Shown here piece after piece: positions 10,302-24,750 of a stretch of 64,000 bases of DNA. How positions within the stretch are numbered: position 1 is the first letter of the stretch; each line of letters starts with the position of its first letter. The DNA comes from Bathymodiolus brooksi (Eukaryota > Mollusca > Bivalvia > Mytilida > Modiolidae): positions 32,392,494-32,456,493 of the forward strand of contig OY804575.1 of the NCBI GenBank assembly GCA_963680875.1, read 5' to 3'. The translations under genes and the position numbers were made by a program. Under the pieces are notes generated by a model that was not told where the DNA came from, made no database searches, and saw only the letters and a list, made by a program, of their open reading frames with translations.

Positions 10302-13300
10302 CTAACAGAAAAACAAGAGATACCACACTGTCGAAACAGATCTACAATCTAACAGAAAAAACAAGAGATACCACACTGTCGGAACAGTTCTACAATCTAA
10401 CAGAAAGTGAAGAGATACCACACTGTCGAAACAATTCCAAGATCTAACAGAAAGACAAGAGATACCACACTGTCGAAACAGTTGCAAGATCTAACAGAAA
10501 GAGAAGAGATACCACATTGTCGGAACAATTCCAAGATTTAACAGAAAGACAAGAGATACCACACTGTCGGAACAGTTCTAAAATCTAATAGAAAAACAAG
10601 AGATATCACACTGTCGGAACAGTTCTACAATCTAACCGAAAAACAAGAGATACCACACTGTCGGAACAGTTCTACAATCTAACAGAAAAACAAGAGATAC
10701 CACACTGTCGGAACAGTTCTACAATCTAACCGAAAAACAAGAGATACCACACTGTCGGAACAGTTCTACAATCTAACCGAAAAACAAGAGATACCACTCT
10801 GTCGGAACAGTTCTACAATCTAACCAAAAAACAAGAGATACCACACTGTCGGAACAGTTCCAAAATTTAACAGAAAAACAAGAGATACACACTGTCGGAA
10901 CAGTTCTAAAATCTAACAGAAAAACAAGAGATACACATTGTCGGATCAGTTCTAAAATCTAACAGAAAAACAAGAGATACACACTGTCGGAACAGTTCTA
11001 AAATCTAACAGAAAAACAAAAGATACCACACTGTCGGAACAGTTCTACAATCTAACATAAAAACAAGAGATACCACACTGTCGGAACAGTTCTACAATCT
11101 AACAGAAAAACAATAGATACCACACTGTCGGAACAGTTCCAAGATCTAACAGAAAGAGAAGAGATACCACACTGTCGGAACAATTCCAAGATTTAACAGA
11201 AAGACAAGAGATACCACACTGTAGGAACAGTTCTACAATCTAATCAAAAAACAAGAGATACCACACTGTCGGAACAGTTCCAAAATTTAACAGAAAAACA
11301 AGAGATACACACTGTCGGAACAGTTCTAAAATCTAACAGAAAAACAAGATATACACACTGTCGGAACAGTTCTAAAATCTAACAGAAAAACAAGAGATAC
11401 CACACTGTCGGAACAGTTCTACAATCTAACAGAAAAACAAGAGCTACCACACTGTCGGAACAGTTCTACAATCTAACAGAAAAACAAGAGATACCACAAT
11501 GTCGAAACAGATCTACAATCTAACAGAAAAAACAAGAGATACCACACTGTCGGAACAGTTCTACAATCTAACAGAAAGTGAAGAGATACCACACTGTCGA
11601 AACAATTCCAAGATCTAACAGAAAGACAAGAGATACCACACTGTCGGAACAGTTCCAAGATCTAACAGAAAGAGAAGAGATACCACACTGTCGGAACAAT
11701 TCCAAGATTTAACAGAAAGACAAGAGATACCACACTGTCGGAACAGTTCTAAAATCTAATAGAAAAACAAGAGATATCACACTGTCGGAACAGTTCTAAA
11801 ATCTAACAGAAAAACAAGAGATACCACACTGTCGGAACAGTTCTACAACCTAACAGAAAAACAAGAGATACCACACTGTCGGAACAGTTGTAAAACCTAA
11901 CCAAAAAACAAGAGATTCCACACTTTCAGAACAGTTCCAAATATTAACCGAAAAACAAGAGATACCACACTGTTGAAACAGTTCTAAAATCTAACATAAA
12001 AACAAGAGATACCACACTGTCGGAACAGTTCTACAATCTAAAAGAAAAACAAGAGATACCATACTGTCGGAACAGTTCTAAAATCTAATCGAAAAATAAG
12101 AGATCCACACTATCTGAACAGTTCCAAAATCTAACTGAAAACAAGAGATACCACATTGTCGGAACAGTTCTACAATCTAACAGAAAAACAAGAGATACCA
12201 CATTGTCGGAACAGTTCTACAATCTAAGCGAAAAACAAGAAATACCACACTGTCGGAACAGTTCTACAATCTAGCCGAAAAAAAAGAGATACCACACTGT
12301 CGGAACAGTTCTACAATCTACCCGAAAAACAAGAGATACCACACTGTCGGAACAGTTCTACAATCTAACAGAAAAACAAGAGATACCACACTGTCGGAAC
12401 AGTTCTACAATCTAACCGAAAAACAAGAGATACCACACTGTCGGAACAGTTCTACAATCTAACCGAAAAACAAGAGATACCACTCTGTCGGAACAGTTCT
12501 ACAATCTAACCAAAAAACAAGAGATACCACACTGTCGGAACAGTTCCACAATTTAACAGAAAAACAAGAGATACACACTGTCGGAACAGTTCTAAAATCT
12601 AACAGAAAAACAAGAGATACACACTGTCGGATCAGTTCTAAAATCTAACAGAAAAACAAGAGATACACACTGTCGGAACAGTTCTAAAATCTAACATAAA
12701 AACAAGAGATACCACACTGTCGGAACAGTTCTACAATCTAACAGAAAAACAAGAGATACCACACTGTCGGAACAGTTCCAAGATCTAACAGAAAGAGAAG
12801 AGATACCACACTGTCGGAACAATTCCAAGATTTAACAGAAAGACAAGAGATACCACACTGTAGGAACAGTTCTACAATCTAACCAAAAAACAAGAGATAC
12901 CACACTGTCGGAACAGTTCCAAAATTTAACAGAAAAACAAGAGATACACACTGTCGGAACAGTTCTAAAATCTAACAGAAAAACAAGATATACACACTGT
13001 CGGAACAGTTCTAAAATCTAACAGAAAAACAAGAGATACCACACTGTCGGAACAGTTCTACAATCTAACAGAAAAACAAGAGCTACCACACTGTCGGAAC
13101 AGTTCTACAATCTAACAGAAAAACAAGAGATACCACACTGTCGGAACAGTTCTACAATCTAACAGAAAGTGAAGAGATACCACACTGTCGAAACAATTCC
13201 AAGATCTAACAGAAAGACAAGAGATACCACACTGTCGAAACAGTTGCAAGATCTAACAGAAAGAGAAGAGATACCACACTGTCGGAACAATTCCAAGATT

Positions 13301-13813
13301 TAACAGAAAGACAAGAGATACCACACTGTCGGAACAGTTCTAAAATCTAATAGAAAAACAAGAGATATCACACTGTCGGAACAGTTCTAAAATCTAACAG
13401 AAAAACAAGAGATACCACACTGTCGGAACAGTTCTACAACCTAACAGAAAAACAAGAGATACCACACTGTCGGAACAGTTGTAAAATCTAACCAAAAAAC
13501 AAGAGATTCCACACTTTCAGAACAGTTCCAAATATTAACCGAAAAACAAGAGATACACACTGTTGAAACAGTTCTAAAATCTAACATAAAAACAAGAGAT
13601 ACCACACTGTCGGAACAGTTCTACAATCTAAAAGAAAAACAAGAGATACCATACTGTCGGAACAGTTCTAAAATCTAATCGAAAAATAAGAGATCCACAC
13701 TATCTGAACAGTTCCAAAATCTAACTGAAAACAAGAGATACCACATTGTCGGAACAGTTCTACAATCTAACAGAAAAACAAGAGATACCACATTGTCGGA
13801 ACAGTTCTACAAT
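10302..13813. repeat. 3,512-bp higher-order repeat of the 47-bp satellite, copy 1
   Basis: Marker variants such as TGTCGAAACAGATCTACAAT at 10328 recur at 13840 and 17352, exactly 3,512 bp apart. Another marker (CAATGTCGAAACAGATC at about 11499) recurs at about 15011 and 18523. The block holds about 75 monomers and is made of roughly 1,171-bp subrepeats (25 monomers). It differs from copy 2 at only a few sites I could see, for example AACAGTTCTAC versus AACAGGTCTAC at about 11558/15070. Confidence 0.9.
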
Positions 13814-16800
13814 CTAACAGAAAAACAAGAGATACCACACTGTCGAAACAGATCTACAATCTAACAGAAAAAACAAGAGATACCACACTGTCGGAACAGT
13901 TCTACAATCTAACAGAAAGTGAAGAGATACCACACTGTCGAAACAATTCCAAGATCTAACAGAAAGACAAGAGATACCACACTGTCGAAACAGTTGCAAG
14001 ATCTAACAGAAAGAGAAGAGATACCACATTGTCGGAACAATTCCAAGATTTAACAGAAAGACAAGAGATACCACACTGTCGGAACAGTTCTAAAATCTAA
14101 TAGAAAAACAAGAGATATCACACTGTCGGAACAGTTCTACAATCTAACCGAAAAACAAGAGATACCACACTGTCGGAACAGTTCTACAATCTAACAGAAA
14201 AACAAGAGATACCACACTGTCGGAACAGTTCTACAATCTAACCGAAAAACAAGAGATACCACACTGTCGGAACAGTTCTACAATCTAACCGAAAAACAAG
14301 AGATACCACTCTGTCGGAACAGTTCTACAATCTAACCAAAAAACAAGAGATACCACACTGTCGGAACAGTTCCAAAATTTAACAGAAAAACAAGAGATAC
14401 ACACTGTCGGAACAGTTCTAAAATCTAACAGAAAAACAAGAGATACACATTGTCGGATCAGTTCTAAAATCTAACTGAAAAACAAGAGATACACACTGTC
14501 GGAACAGTTCTAAAATCTAACAGAAAAACAAAAGATACCACACTGTCGGAACAGTTCTACAATCTAACATAAAAACAAGAGATACCACACTGTCGGAACA
14601 GTTCTACAATCTAACAGAAAAACAATAGATACCACACTGTCGGAACAGTTCCAAGATCTAACAGAAAGAGAAGAGATACCACACTGTCGGAACAATTCCA
14701 AGATTTAACAGAAAGACAAGAGATACCACACTGTAGGAACAGTTCTACAATCTAATCAAAAAACAAGAGATACCACACTGTCGGAACAGTTCCAAAATTT
14801 AACAGAAAAACAAGAGATACACACTGTCGGAACAGTTCTAAAATCTAACAGAAAAACAAGATATACACACTGTCGGAACAGTTCTAAAATCTAACAGAAA
14901 AACAAGAGATACCACACTGTCGGAACAGTTCTACAATCTAACAGAAAAACAAGAGCTACCACACTGTCGGAACAGTTCTACAATCTAACAGAAAAACAAG
15001 AGATACCACAATGTCGAAACAGATCTACAATCTAACAGAAAAAACAAGAGATACCACACTGTCGGAACAGGTCTACAATCTAACAGAAAGTGAAGAGATA
15101 CCACACTGTCGAAACAATTCCAAGATCTAACAGAAAGACAAGAGATACCACACTGTCGGAACAGTTCCAAGATCTAACAGAAAGAGAAGAGATACCACAC
15201 TGTCGGAACAATTCCAAGATTTAACAGAAAGACAAGAGATACCACACTGTCGGAACAGTTCTAAAATCTAATAGAAAAACAAGAGATATCACACTGTCGG
15301 AACAGTTCTAAAATCTAACAGAAAAACAAGAGATACCACACTGTCGGAACAGTTCTACAACCTAACAGAAAAACAAGAGATACCACACTGTCGGAACAGT
15401 TGTAAAATCTAACCAAAAAACAAGAGATTCCACACTTTCAGAACAGTTCCAAATATTAACCGAAAAACAAGAGATACCACACTGTTGAAACAGTTCTAAA
15501 ATCTAACATAAAAACAAGAGATACCACACTGTCGGAACAGTTCTACAATCTAAAAGAAAAACAAGAGATACCATACTGTCGGAACAGTTCTAAAATCTAA
15601 TCGAAAAATAAGAGATCCACACTATCTGAACAGTTCCAAAATCTAACTGAAAACAAGAGATACCACATTGTCGGAACAGTTCTACAATCTAACAGAAAAA
15701 CAAGAGATACCACATTGTCGGAACAGTTCTACAATCTAAGCGAAAAACAAGAAATACCACACTGTCGGAACAGTTCTACAATCTAGCCGAAAAAAAAGAG
15801 ATACCACACTGTCGGAACAGTTCTACAATCTACCCGAAAAACAAGAGATACCACACTGTCGGAACAGTTCTACAATCTAACAGAAAAACAAGAGATACCA
15901 CACTGTCGGAACAGTTCTACAATCTAACCGAAAAACAAGAGATACCACACTGTCGGAACAGTTCTACAATCTAACCGAAAAACAAGAGATACCACTCTGT
16001 CGGAACAGTTCTACAATCTAACCAAAAAACAAGAGATACCACACTGTCGGAACAGTTCCACAATTTAACAGAAAAACAAGAGATACACACTGTCGGAACA
16101 GTTCTAAAATCTAACAGAAAAACAAGAGATACACACTGTCGGATCAGTTCTAAAATCTAACAGAAAAACAAGAGATACACACTGTCGGAACAGTTCTAAA
16201 ATCTAACATAAAAACAAGAGATACCACACTGTCGGAACAGTTCTACAATCTAACAGAAAAACAAGAGATACCACACTGTCGGAACAGTTCCAAGATCTAA
16301 CAGAAAGAGAAGAGATACCACACTGTCGGAACAATTCCAAGATTTAACAGAAAGACAAGAGATACCACACTGTAGGAACAGTTCTACAATCTAACCAAAA
16401 AACAAGAGATACCACACTGTCGGAACAGTTCCAAAATTTAACAGAAAAACAAGAGATACACACTGTCGGAACAGTTCTAAAATCTAACAGAAAAACAAGA
16501 TATACACACTGTCGGAACAGTTCTAAAATCTAACAGAAAAACAAGAGATACCACACTGTCGGAACAGTTCTACAATCTAACAGAAAAACAAGAGCTACCA
16601 CACTGTCGGAACAGTTCTACAATCTAACAGAAAAACAAGAGATACCACACTGTCGGAACAGTTCTACAATCTAACAGAAAGTGAAGAGATACCACACTGT
16701 CGAAACAATTCCAAGATCTAACAGAAAGACAAGAGATACCACACTGTCGAAACAGTTGCAAGATCTAACAGAAAGAGAAGAGATACCACACTGTCGGAAC

Positions 16801-17325
16801 AATTCCAAGATTTAACAGAAAGACAAGAGATACCACACTGTCGGAACAGTTCTAAAATCTAATAGAAAAACAAGAGATATCACACTGTCGGAACAGTTCT
16901 AAAATCTAACAGAAAAACAAGAGATACCACACTGTCGGAACAGTTCTACAACCTAACAGAAAAACAAGAGATACCACACTGTCGGAACAGTTGTAAAATC
17001 TAACCAAAAAACAAGAGATTCCACACTTTCAGAACAGTTCCAAATATTAACCGAAAAACAAGAGATACACACTGTTGAAACAGTTCTAAAATCTAACATA
17101 AAAACAAGAGATACCACACTGTCGGAACAGTTCTACAATCTAAAAGAAAAACAAGAGATACCATACTGTCGGAACAGTTCTAAAATCTAATCGAAAAATA
17201 AGAGATCCACACTATCTGAACAGTTCCAAAATCTAACTGAAAACAAGAGATACCACATTGTCGGAACAGTTCTACAATCTAACAGAAAAACAAGAGATAC
17301 CACATTGTCGGAACAGTTCTACAAT
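13814..17325. repeat. 3,512-bp higher-order repeat, copy 2
   Basis: Same marker order as copy 1 at +3,512 bp. It shares private variants with copy 3, for example AATCTAACTGAAAAACAAG at about 14467 and 17979 and AACAGGTCTAC at about 15067 and 18579. Copies 2 and 3 therefore duplicated most recently. Confidence 0.9.
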
Positions 17326-20300
17326 CTAACAGAAAAACAAGAGATACCACACTGTCGAAACAGATCTACAATCTAACAGAAAAAACAAGAGATACCACAC
17401 TGTCGGAACAGTTCTACAATCTAACAGAAAGTGAAGAGATACCACACTGTCGAAACAATTCCAAGATCTAACAGAAAGACAAGAGATACCACACTGTCGA
17501 AACAGTTGCAAGATCTAACAGAAAGAGAAGAGATACCACATTGTCGGAACAATTCCAAGATTTAACAGAAAGACAAGAGATACCACACTGTCGGAACAGT
17601 TCTAAAATCTAATAGAAAAACAAGAGATATCACACTGTCGGAACAGTTCTACAATCTAACCGAAAAACAAGAGATACCACACTGTCGGAACAGTTCTACA
17701 ATCTAACAGAAAAACAAGAGATACCACACTGTCGGAACAGTTCTACAATCTAACCGAAAAACAAGAGATACCACACTGTCGGAACAGTTCTACAATCTAA
17801 CCGAAAAACAAGAGATACCACTCTGTCGGAACAGTTCTACAATCTAACCAAAAAACAAGAGATACCACACTGTCGGAACAGTTCCAAAATTTAACAGAAA
17901 AACAAGAGATACACACTGTCGGAACAGTTCTAAAATCTAACAGAAAAACAAGAGATACACATTGTCGGATCAGTTCTAAAATCTAACTGAAAAACAAGAG
18001 ATACACACTGTCGGAACAGTTCTAAAATCTAACAGAAAAACAAAAGATACCACACTGTCGGAACAGTTCTACAATCTAACATAAAAACAAGAGATACCAC
18101 ACTGTCGGAACAGTTCTACAATCTAACAGAAAAACAATAGATACCACACTGTCGGAACAGTTCCAAGATCTAACAGAAAGAGAAGAGATACCACACTGTC
18201 GGAACAATTCCAAGATTTAACAGAAAGACAAGAGATACCACACTGTAGGAACAGTTCTACAATCTAATCAAAAAACAAGAGATACCACACTGTCGGAACA
18301 GTTCCAAAATTTAACAGAAAAACAAGAGATACACACTGTCGGAACAGTTCTAAAATCTAACAGAAAAACAAGATATACACACTGTCGGAACAGTTCTAAA
18401 ATCTAACAGAAAAACAAGAGATACCACACTGTCGGAACAGTTCTACAATCTAACAGAAAAACAAGAGCTACCACACTGTCGGAACAGTTCTACAATCTAA
18501 CAGAAAAACAAGAGATACCACAATGTCGAAACAGATCTACAATCTAACAGAAAAAACAAGAGATACCACACTGTCGGAACAGGTCTACAATCTAACAGAA
18601 AGTGAAGAGATACCACACTGTCGAAACAATTCCAAGATCTAACAGAAAGACAAGAGATACCACACTGTCGGAACAGTTCCAAGATCTAACAGAAAGAGAA
18701 GAGATACCACACTGTCGGAACAATTCCAAGATTTAACAGAAAGACAAGAGATACCACACTGTCGGAACAGTTCTAAAATCTAATAGAAAAACAAGAGATA
18801 TCACACTGTCGGAACAGTTCTAAAATCTAACAGAAAAACAAGAGATACCACACTGTCGGAACAGTTCTACAACCTAACAGAAAAACAAGAGATACCACAC
18901 TGTCGGAACAGTTGTAAAATCTAACCAAAAAACAAGAGATTCCACACTTTCAGAACAGTTCCAAATATTAACCGAAAAACAAGAGATACCACACTGTTGA
19001 AACAGTTCTAAAATCTAACATAAAAACAAGAGATACCACACTGTCGGAACAGTTCTACAATCTAAAAGAAAAACAAGAGATACCATACTGTCGGAACAGT
19101 TCTAAAATCTAATCGAAAAATAAGAGATCCACACTATCTGAACAGTTCCAAAATCTAACTGAAAACAAGAGATACCACATTGTCGGAACAGTTCTACAAT
19201 CTAACAGAAAAACAAGAGATACCACATTGTCGGAACAGTTCTACAATCTAAGCGAAAAACAAGAAATACCACACTGTCGGAACAGTTCTACAATCTACCC
19301 GAAAAAAAAGAGATACCACACTGTCGGAACAGTTCTACAATCTACCCGAAAAACAAGAGATACCACACTGTCGGAACAGTTCTACAATCTAACAGAAAAA
19401 CAAGAGATACCACACTGTCGGAACAGTTCTACAATCTAACCAAAAAACAAGAGATACCACACTGTCGGAACAGTTCCACAATTTAACAGAAAAACAAGAG
19501 ATACACACTGTCGGAACAGTTCTAAAATCTAACAGAAAAACAAGAGATACACACTGTCGGATCAGTTCTAAAATCTAACAGAAAAACAAGAGATACACAC
19601 TGTCGGAACAGTTCTAAAATCTAACATAAAAACAAGAGATACCACACTGTCGGAACAGTTCTACAATCTCACAGAAAAACAAGAGATACCACACTGTCGG
19701 AACAGTTCCAAGATCTAACAGAAAGAGAAGAGATACCACACTGTCGGAACAATTCCAAGATTTAACAGAAAGACAAGAGATACCACACTGTAGGAACAGT
19801 TCTACAATCTAACCAAAAAACAAGAGATACCACACTGTCGGAACAGTTCCAAAATTTAACAGAAAAACAAGAGATACACACTGTCGGAACAGTTCTAAAA
19901 TCTAACAGAAAAACAAGATATACACACTGTCGGAACAGTTCTAAAATCTAACAGAAAAACAAGAGATACCACACTGTCGGAACAGTTCTACAATCTAACA
20001 GAAAAACAAGAGCTACCACACTGTCGGAACAGTTCTACAATCTAACAGAAAAACAAGAGATACCACACTGTCGGAACAGTTCTACAATCTAACAGAAAGT
20101 GAAGAGATACCACACTGTCGAAACAATTCCAAGATCTAACAGAAAGACAAGAGATACCACACTGTCGAAACAGTTGCAAGATCTAACAGAAAGAGAAGAG
20201 ATACCACACTGTCGGAACAATTCCAAGATTTAACAGAAAGACAAGAGATACCACACTGTCGGAACAGTTCTAAAATCTAATAGAAAAACAAGAGATATCA

Positions 20301-20735
20301 CACTGTCGGAACAGTTCTAAAATCTAACAGAAAAACAAGAGATACCACACTGTCGGAACAGTTCTACAACCTAACAGAAAAACAAGAGATACCACACTGT
20401 CGGAACAGTTGTAAAATCTAACCAAAAAACAAGAGATTCCACACTTTCAGAACAGTTCCAAATATTAACCGAAAAACAAGAGATACACACTGTTGAAACA
20501 GTTCTAAAATCTAACATAAAAACAAGAGATACCACACTGTCGGAACAGTTCTACAATCTAAAAGAAAAACAAGAGATACCATACTGTCGGAACAGTTCTA
20601 AAATCTAATCGAAAAATAAGAGATCCACACTATCTGAACAGTTCCAAAATCTAACTGAAAACAAGAGATACCACATTGTCGGAACAGTTCTACAATCTAA
20701 CAGAAAAACAAGAGATACCACATTGTCGGAACAGT
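17326..20735. repeat. 3,512-bp higher-order repeat, copy 3, two monomers deleted
   Basis: Collinear with copy 2 until about 19435. The offset then falls from 3,512 to 3,418 bp, a 94-bp (two-monomer) loss. The CCACATTGTCGG marker at 17300 pairs with 20718. After about 20735 the order of variants changes and the periodicity is lost. Confidence 0.85.
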
Positions 20736-22854
20736 TCTACAATCTAAGCGAAAAACAAGAAATACCACACTGTCGGAACAGTTCTACAATCTACCCGAAA
20801 AACAAGAGATACCACACTGTCGGAACAGTTCTACAATCTAACCGAAAAACAAGAGATACCACACTGTCGGAACAGTTCTACAATCTAACAGAAAAACAAG
20901 AGATACCACACTGTCGGAACAGTTCTACAATCTAACCGAAAAACAAGAGATACCACACTGTCGGAACAGTTCTACAATCTAACCGAAAAACAAGAGATAC
21001 CACTCTGTTGGAACAGTTCTACAATCTAACCAAAAAACAAGAGATACCACACTGTCGGAACAGTTCCAAAATTTAACAGAAAAACAAGAGATACACACTG
21101 TCGGAACAGTTCTAAAATCAAACAGAAAAACAAGAGATACACACAGTCGGATCAGTTCTAAAATCTAACAGAAAAACAAGAGATACACACTGTCGGAACA
21201 GTTCTAAAATCTAACAGAAAAACAAGAGATACCACACTGTCGGAACAGTTCTAAAATCTAACATAAAAACAAGAGATACCAGACTGTCGGAACACTTCTA
21301 CAATCTAACAGAAAAACAAGAGATACCACACTGTCGGAACAGTTCCAAGATCTAACAGAAAGAGAAGAGATACCACACTGTCGGAACAATTCCAAGATTT
21401 AACAGAAAGACAAGAGATACCACACTGTAGGAACAGTTCTACAATCTAACCAAAAAACAAGAGATACCACACTGTCGGAACAGTTCCAAAATTTAACAGA
21501 AAAACAAGAGATACACACTGTCGGAACAGTTCTAAAATCTAACAGAAAAACAAGATATACACACTGTCGGAACAGTTCTAAAATCTAACAGAAAAACAAG
21601 AGATACCACACTGTCGGAACAGTTCTACAATCTAACAGAAAAACAAGAGCTACCACACTGTCGGAACAGTTCTACAATCTAACAGAAAAACAAGAGATAC
21701 CACACTGTCGAAACAGATCTACAATCTAACAGAAAAAACAAGAGATACCACACTGTCGGAACAGTTCTACAATCTAACAGAAAGTGAAGAGATACCACAC
21801 TGTCGAAACAATTCCAAGATCTAACAGAAAGACAAGAGATACCACACTGTCGAAACAGTTGCAAGATCTAACAGAAAGAGAAGAGATACCACACTGTCGG
21901 AACAATTCCAAGATTTAACAGAAAGACAAGAGATACCACACTGTCGGAACAGTTCTAAAATCTAATAGAAAAACAAGAGATATCACACTGTCGGAACAGT
22001 TCTACAATCTAACAGAAAAACAAGAGATACCACACTGTCGGAACAGTTCTACAATCTAACAGAAAGTGAAGAGATACCACACTGTCGGAACAATTCCAAG
22101 ATCTAACAGAAAGACAAGAGATACCACACTGTCGGAACAGTTCCAAAATCTAACAGAAAAATCGTAGAAATTGCAAAATCGATATTCGGTCAAATATACT
22201 ACTGGTGGGGCGAGAAAGCTAAACATTTCATTAATATGCTAAGCAAATTGGTTGTGCTGTGTACCAACACTGTGGGATCGAATCCTACAGATGGAAGAAC
22301 AAAAGATTGTCAGTTAGAAATCGTTACTCTAACAATGTTAGGTTGAATGTTCATATGTTCAAAATATTTAATACACCACAGTATCATTCGTTCCCATTGC
22401 AGAAGATATACGAACATTGTATGGTTATCACCTGCTTGCCATGATTATATACACTCAAGGGTACAGACCAGATGGCAAATTATCGAATATCATAGAACAA
22501 TAAATTTAGATAATGCAAATTTTCAAAGGTATTTATATTAGTTATTTTCTGGAAACACCTTGTTGGGTTTGTATGCTTAGAAAACAATTGTGAGACTACT
22601 GTTATTTGAAAAGTATTTTAGCAAAACAAATGTTAACCCTATTTTAAACGGGGGTGAGCTCGGGTGCTACGGAGGAGTATGCAGTTCCTAATCCAATAAA
22701 TGCACCCGTCATGTGTTTCTCATGATAAAAGTCCGCTAATAAATGTTATTCGGTGGCAGGCCAGGAAAGAAAGAAGTTACCACTACAAACAGAACGTCAT
22801 GATTACCTCTTTGATATCTTCAAACTTTTCTTGCAGCAGCATACAATGATCAAC

Positions 22855-22961
22855 AGTTTGCTATGAATGATCGTTGGTGCTCCGTTTCAAGGCACACCGT
22901 CATATTCTCTCTATCAACTCCTATGTGTCTTATGGTATTCAAAACATCCAACCAGATGTTC
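22855..22961 (-). CDS. Possible minus-strand exon of an unrecognised gene
   Basis: On the minus strand a strong acceptor-like polypyrimidine tract (TATTCTTTTCTTCAG) is followed at 22961 by an open frame. It contains IWLDVLNTIRHIGVDREN then MTVCLETEHQRSFIAN, 36 codons without a stop in AT-rich DNA. A TGA follows soon after in the same frame. Just downstream, in another frame, LLQEKFEDIKE ends at a GTAATC donor-like site (about 22820), so the fragment could be frameshifted or could continue. I do not recognise the protein. It could equally be a scrap of a mobile element. Confidence 0.3.
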
Positions 22962-23884
22962 CTGAAGAAAAGAATATATTCACAATATAACATATTTACA
23001 AGAACTAGAATTATATTGCCTCGATTAACTTAGATATTTGTTTTCCTTATAAATGTTGGGATGGGTATTTAACTGTAGCTTAAGTATGTTATTGCTCCAG
23101 ATTTCTGCACATCTTATTTTTAATGGTCGCTTTATGTCGACTGAAGTATATTCAGGATATCAATTATAATAGAAGGCACCTTTTACCTTTTTAGCATTTC
23201 TATTTTTAGAAAAGTAACATTTCCTAACATTTTTTTCGACAAAATAAATATTCATATTTTATGGTATGTTTTTGTCTCTGGGTTTGTTTTTGTGATATGA
23301 TTTTCTTAAATTCTTTAATTAGTATTTTTTTAACAATATACAAGTGTAATTGCTTTTTTTTTCACAAAAGATATTTTACAATCGAGAATACAATACTTTC
23401 TGTTTTGAAGCGATAAAGACAATTCTACACAATATTACACTCAGCTTTGAGTACACTATTTACCGGAAGAGGATTACTTTGTTCGTTTCGTTATCTTTGG
23501 ATGCATTCCATCAATGCATGACGATCATAAATACGACTATGTAGGTCAACATCTTTATACGTGTATCTGTGCATAACTTATGAAAACCAAATAAAACGTC
23601 ATCAATTTACAAAGATTAGAAGGAAAGCGTTTCCTTCAATCATCAAAACCTAACGTAAAATATCATCTTAAGCCTCAACATAATCAATTAAAAGATTATT
23701 CCCCAGTAATAACAGGGTGTTGTTAAAAGTGACAAGTGGGCTTGTAGATATGAAGTAAATAAAGACTGGTGGCCTGCTAAAGTAAGTTAAAATTATCCGT
23801 TTCAAGACGTTCACAAACATATGTTCAGTTTTATTATTTGTAATGATCAAAACGTATTGGGTGTTTGTTGAGCCTTTTCTTCTC

Positions 23885-23903
23885 TGTTTGTTTGTTTGTT
23901 TGT
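23885..23903. repeat. (TTTG)n microsatellite
   Basis: About five TTTG units in a row, with a related TTGTTTG stretch after it. Confidence 0.85.
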
Positions 23904-24750
23904 TAGGTTGTTTGTTTTCAAATTAAGATCTACTACCATATAAAATATCTAAATATAGAATGAGCTTATTGCTATTAAATGAAATATGTTACTACAACAT
24001 TTTGTTTGTAAGTTAGGTAAACTAAAGTATCTTTATTCATATCATCAAGTATTGCTTAAATGTTGATAACGATGTGCTAACCGACAAAAGAATTAGTCAG
24101 TTTACAGTAAACAAAACTCAGGTAAATCTCCCTTTTATTTATTTTCAGAATAAATTCAAATTTATTTTACTATAGGAAGTTTTGTTGTATGTATAATATA
24201 TGTGTAGATAAACAAACGTGCTACATTTATAGATATTCAACTTTTATTTACTTGATTCGATGTATAAAATGTCGGATATGAAACAATGTTTTATTATCAT
24301 GATTATAGTAGTTTGTGTGTGGTGAATCATGTTTCAATGTAAAAAACTTTCCCAGGGGCGTAGCTAGGTATAGAATGAAATGTAGGCACAACTTGCGGCG
24401 AGGGGTCTAGGGGGCCGCTTAAGGCCCCCAGCAGGTCTAAGGCAGATCCCTGGTGGGGGTTTCAGTGGGATTTTCGCCGCCCAACGGAAAACGATTTTAA
24501 GCGTAAATAGATGTACAAATGGCGAAATCTGAACAATAAAAGACATGAAATATATTCTTATTTCATCATGGAAACAATACATGTATCGAAGTTGTTGATA
24601 TATTTTTGCTGAATATGAGAACTTTGGACTGAATATTACGTCTACCCTTAATGGAGTAGCTACACGTTAAGCTACTAGTAAGTCCAAAGTATTTCATTAA
24701 TACTTCAAAATCAACAAAGCAAATTAGATCTGTAACTTACATGTCATTAT

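Larger units (their letters stand above)
6671..22161. repeat. 47-bp satellite array, about 330 monomers
   Basis: A continuous head-to-tail array of a 47-bp monomer. Its core motifs are GAAAAACAAGAGATACCACA, CTGTCGGAACAGTTC and TACAATCTAAC. Some monomers are 45-46 bp (CC to C in GATACCACA) or have variant cores such as TTCCAAGATCTAACAGAAAG. The first kilobase (6671 to about 7740) is more diverged than the interior, as expected at an array edge shaped by unequal crossing over. The right end stops sharply at about 22161. Each monomer carries a small inverted repeat, ACTGT-cgga-ACAGT. Apparent 60-70 codon frames inside it arise from the 47-bp period and are not genes. Confidence 0.98.
22162..24352. 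other. Unassigned AT-rich region between satellite and hAT-like element
   Basis: No RNA gene or known repeat family was firmly recognised. It holds one possible minus-strand exon (22855-22961) and a TTTG tandem run at about 23885-23903. The other open frames are short and show no recognisable motif. Confidence 0.5.

Noticed and set aside
8665..21864. Repeated 61-70 codon ORFs (minus-strand peptides rich in FRQCGIS/LLDCR, plus-strand NLSEKQEIPHCRNS)
   Set aside because: They are readings of the 47-bp repeat in rotating frames and recur only where variants remove stops. There is no start context, conservation or exon structure.
6671..22161. CRISPR-like array, because short units repeat regularly
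   Set aside because: Monomers are contiguous with no unique spacers, the array has nested higher-order periods, and the context is eukaryotic. It is satellite DNA.
24364..24582. 72-codon minus-strand ORF with a proline-rich segment
   Set aside because: It overlaps the GC-rich terminal region of the hAT-like element and resembles nothing.
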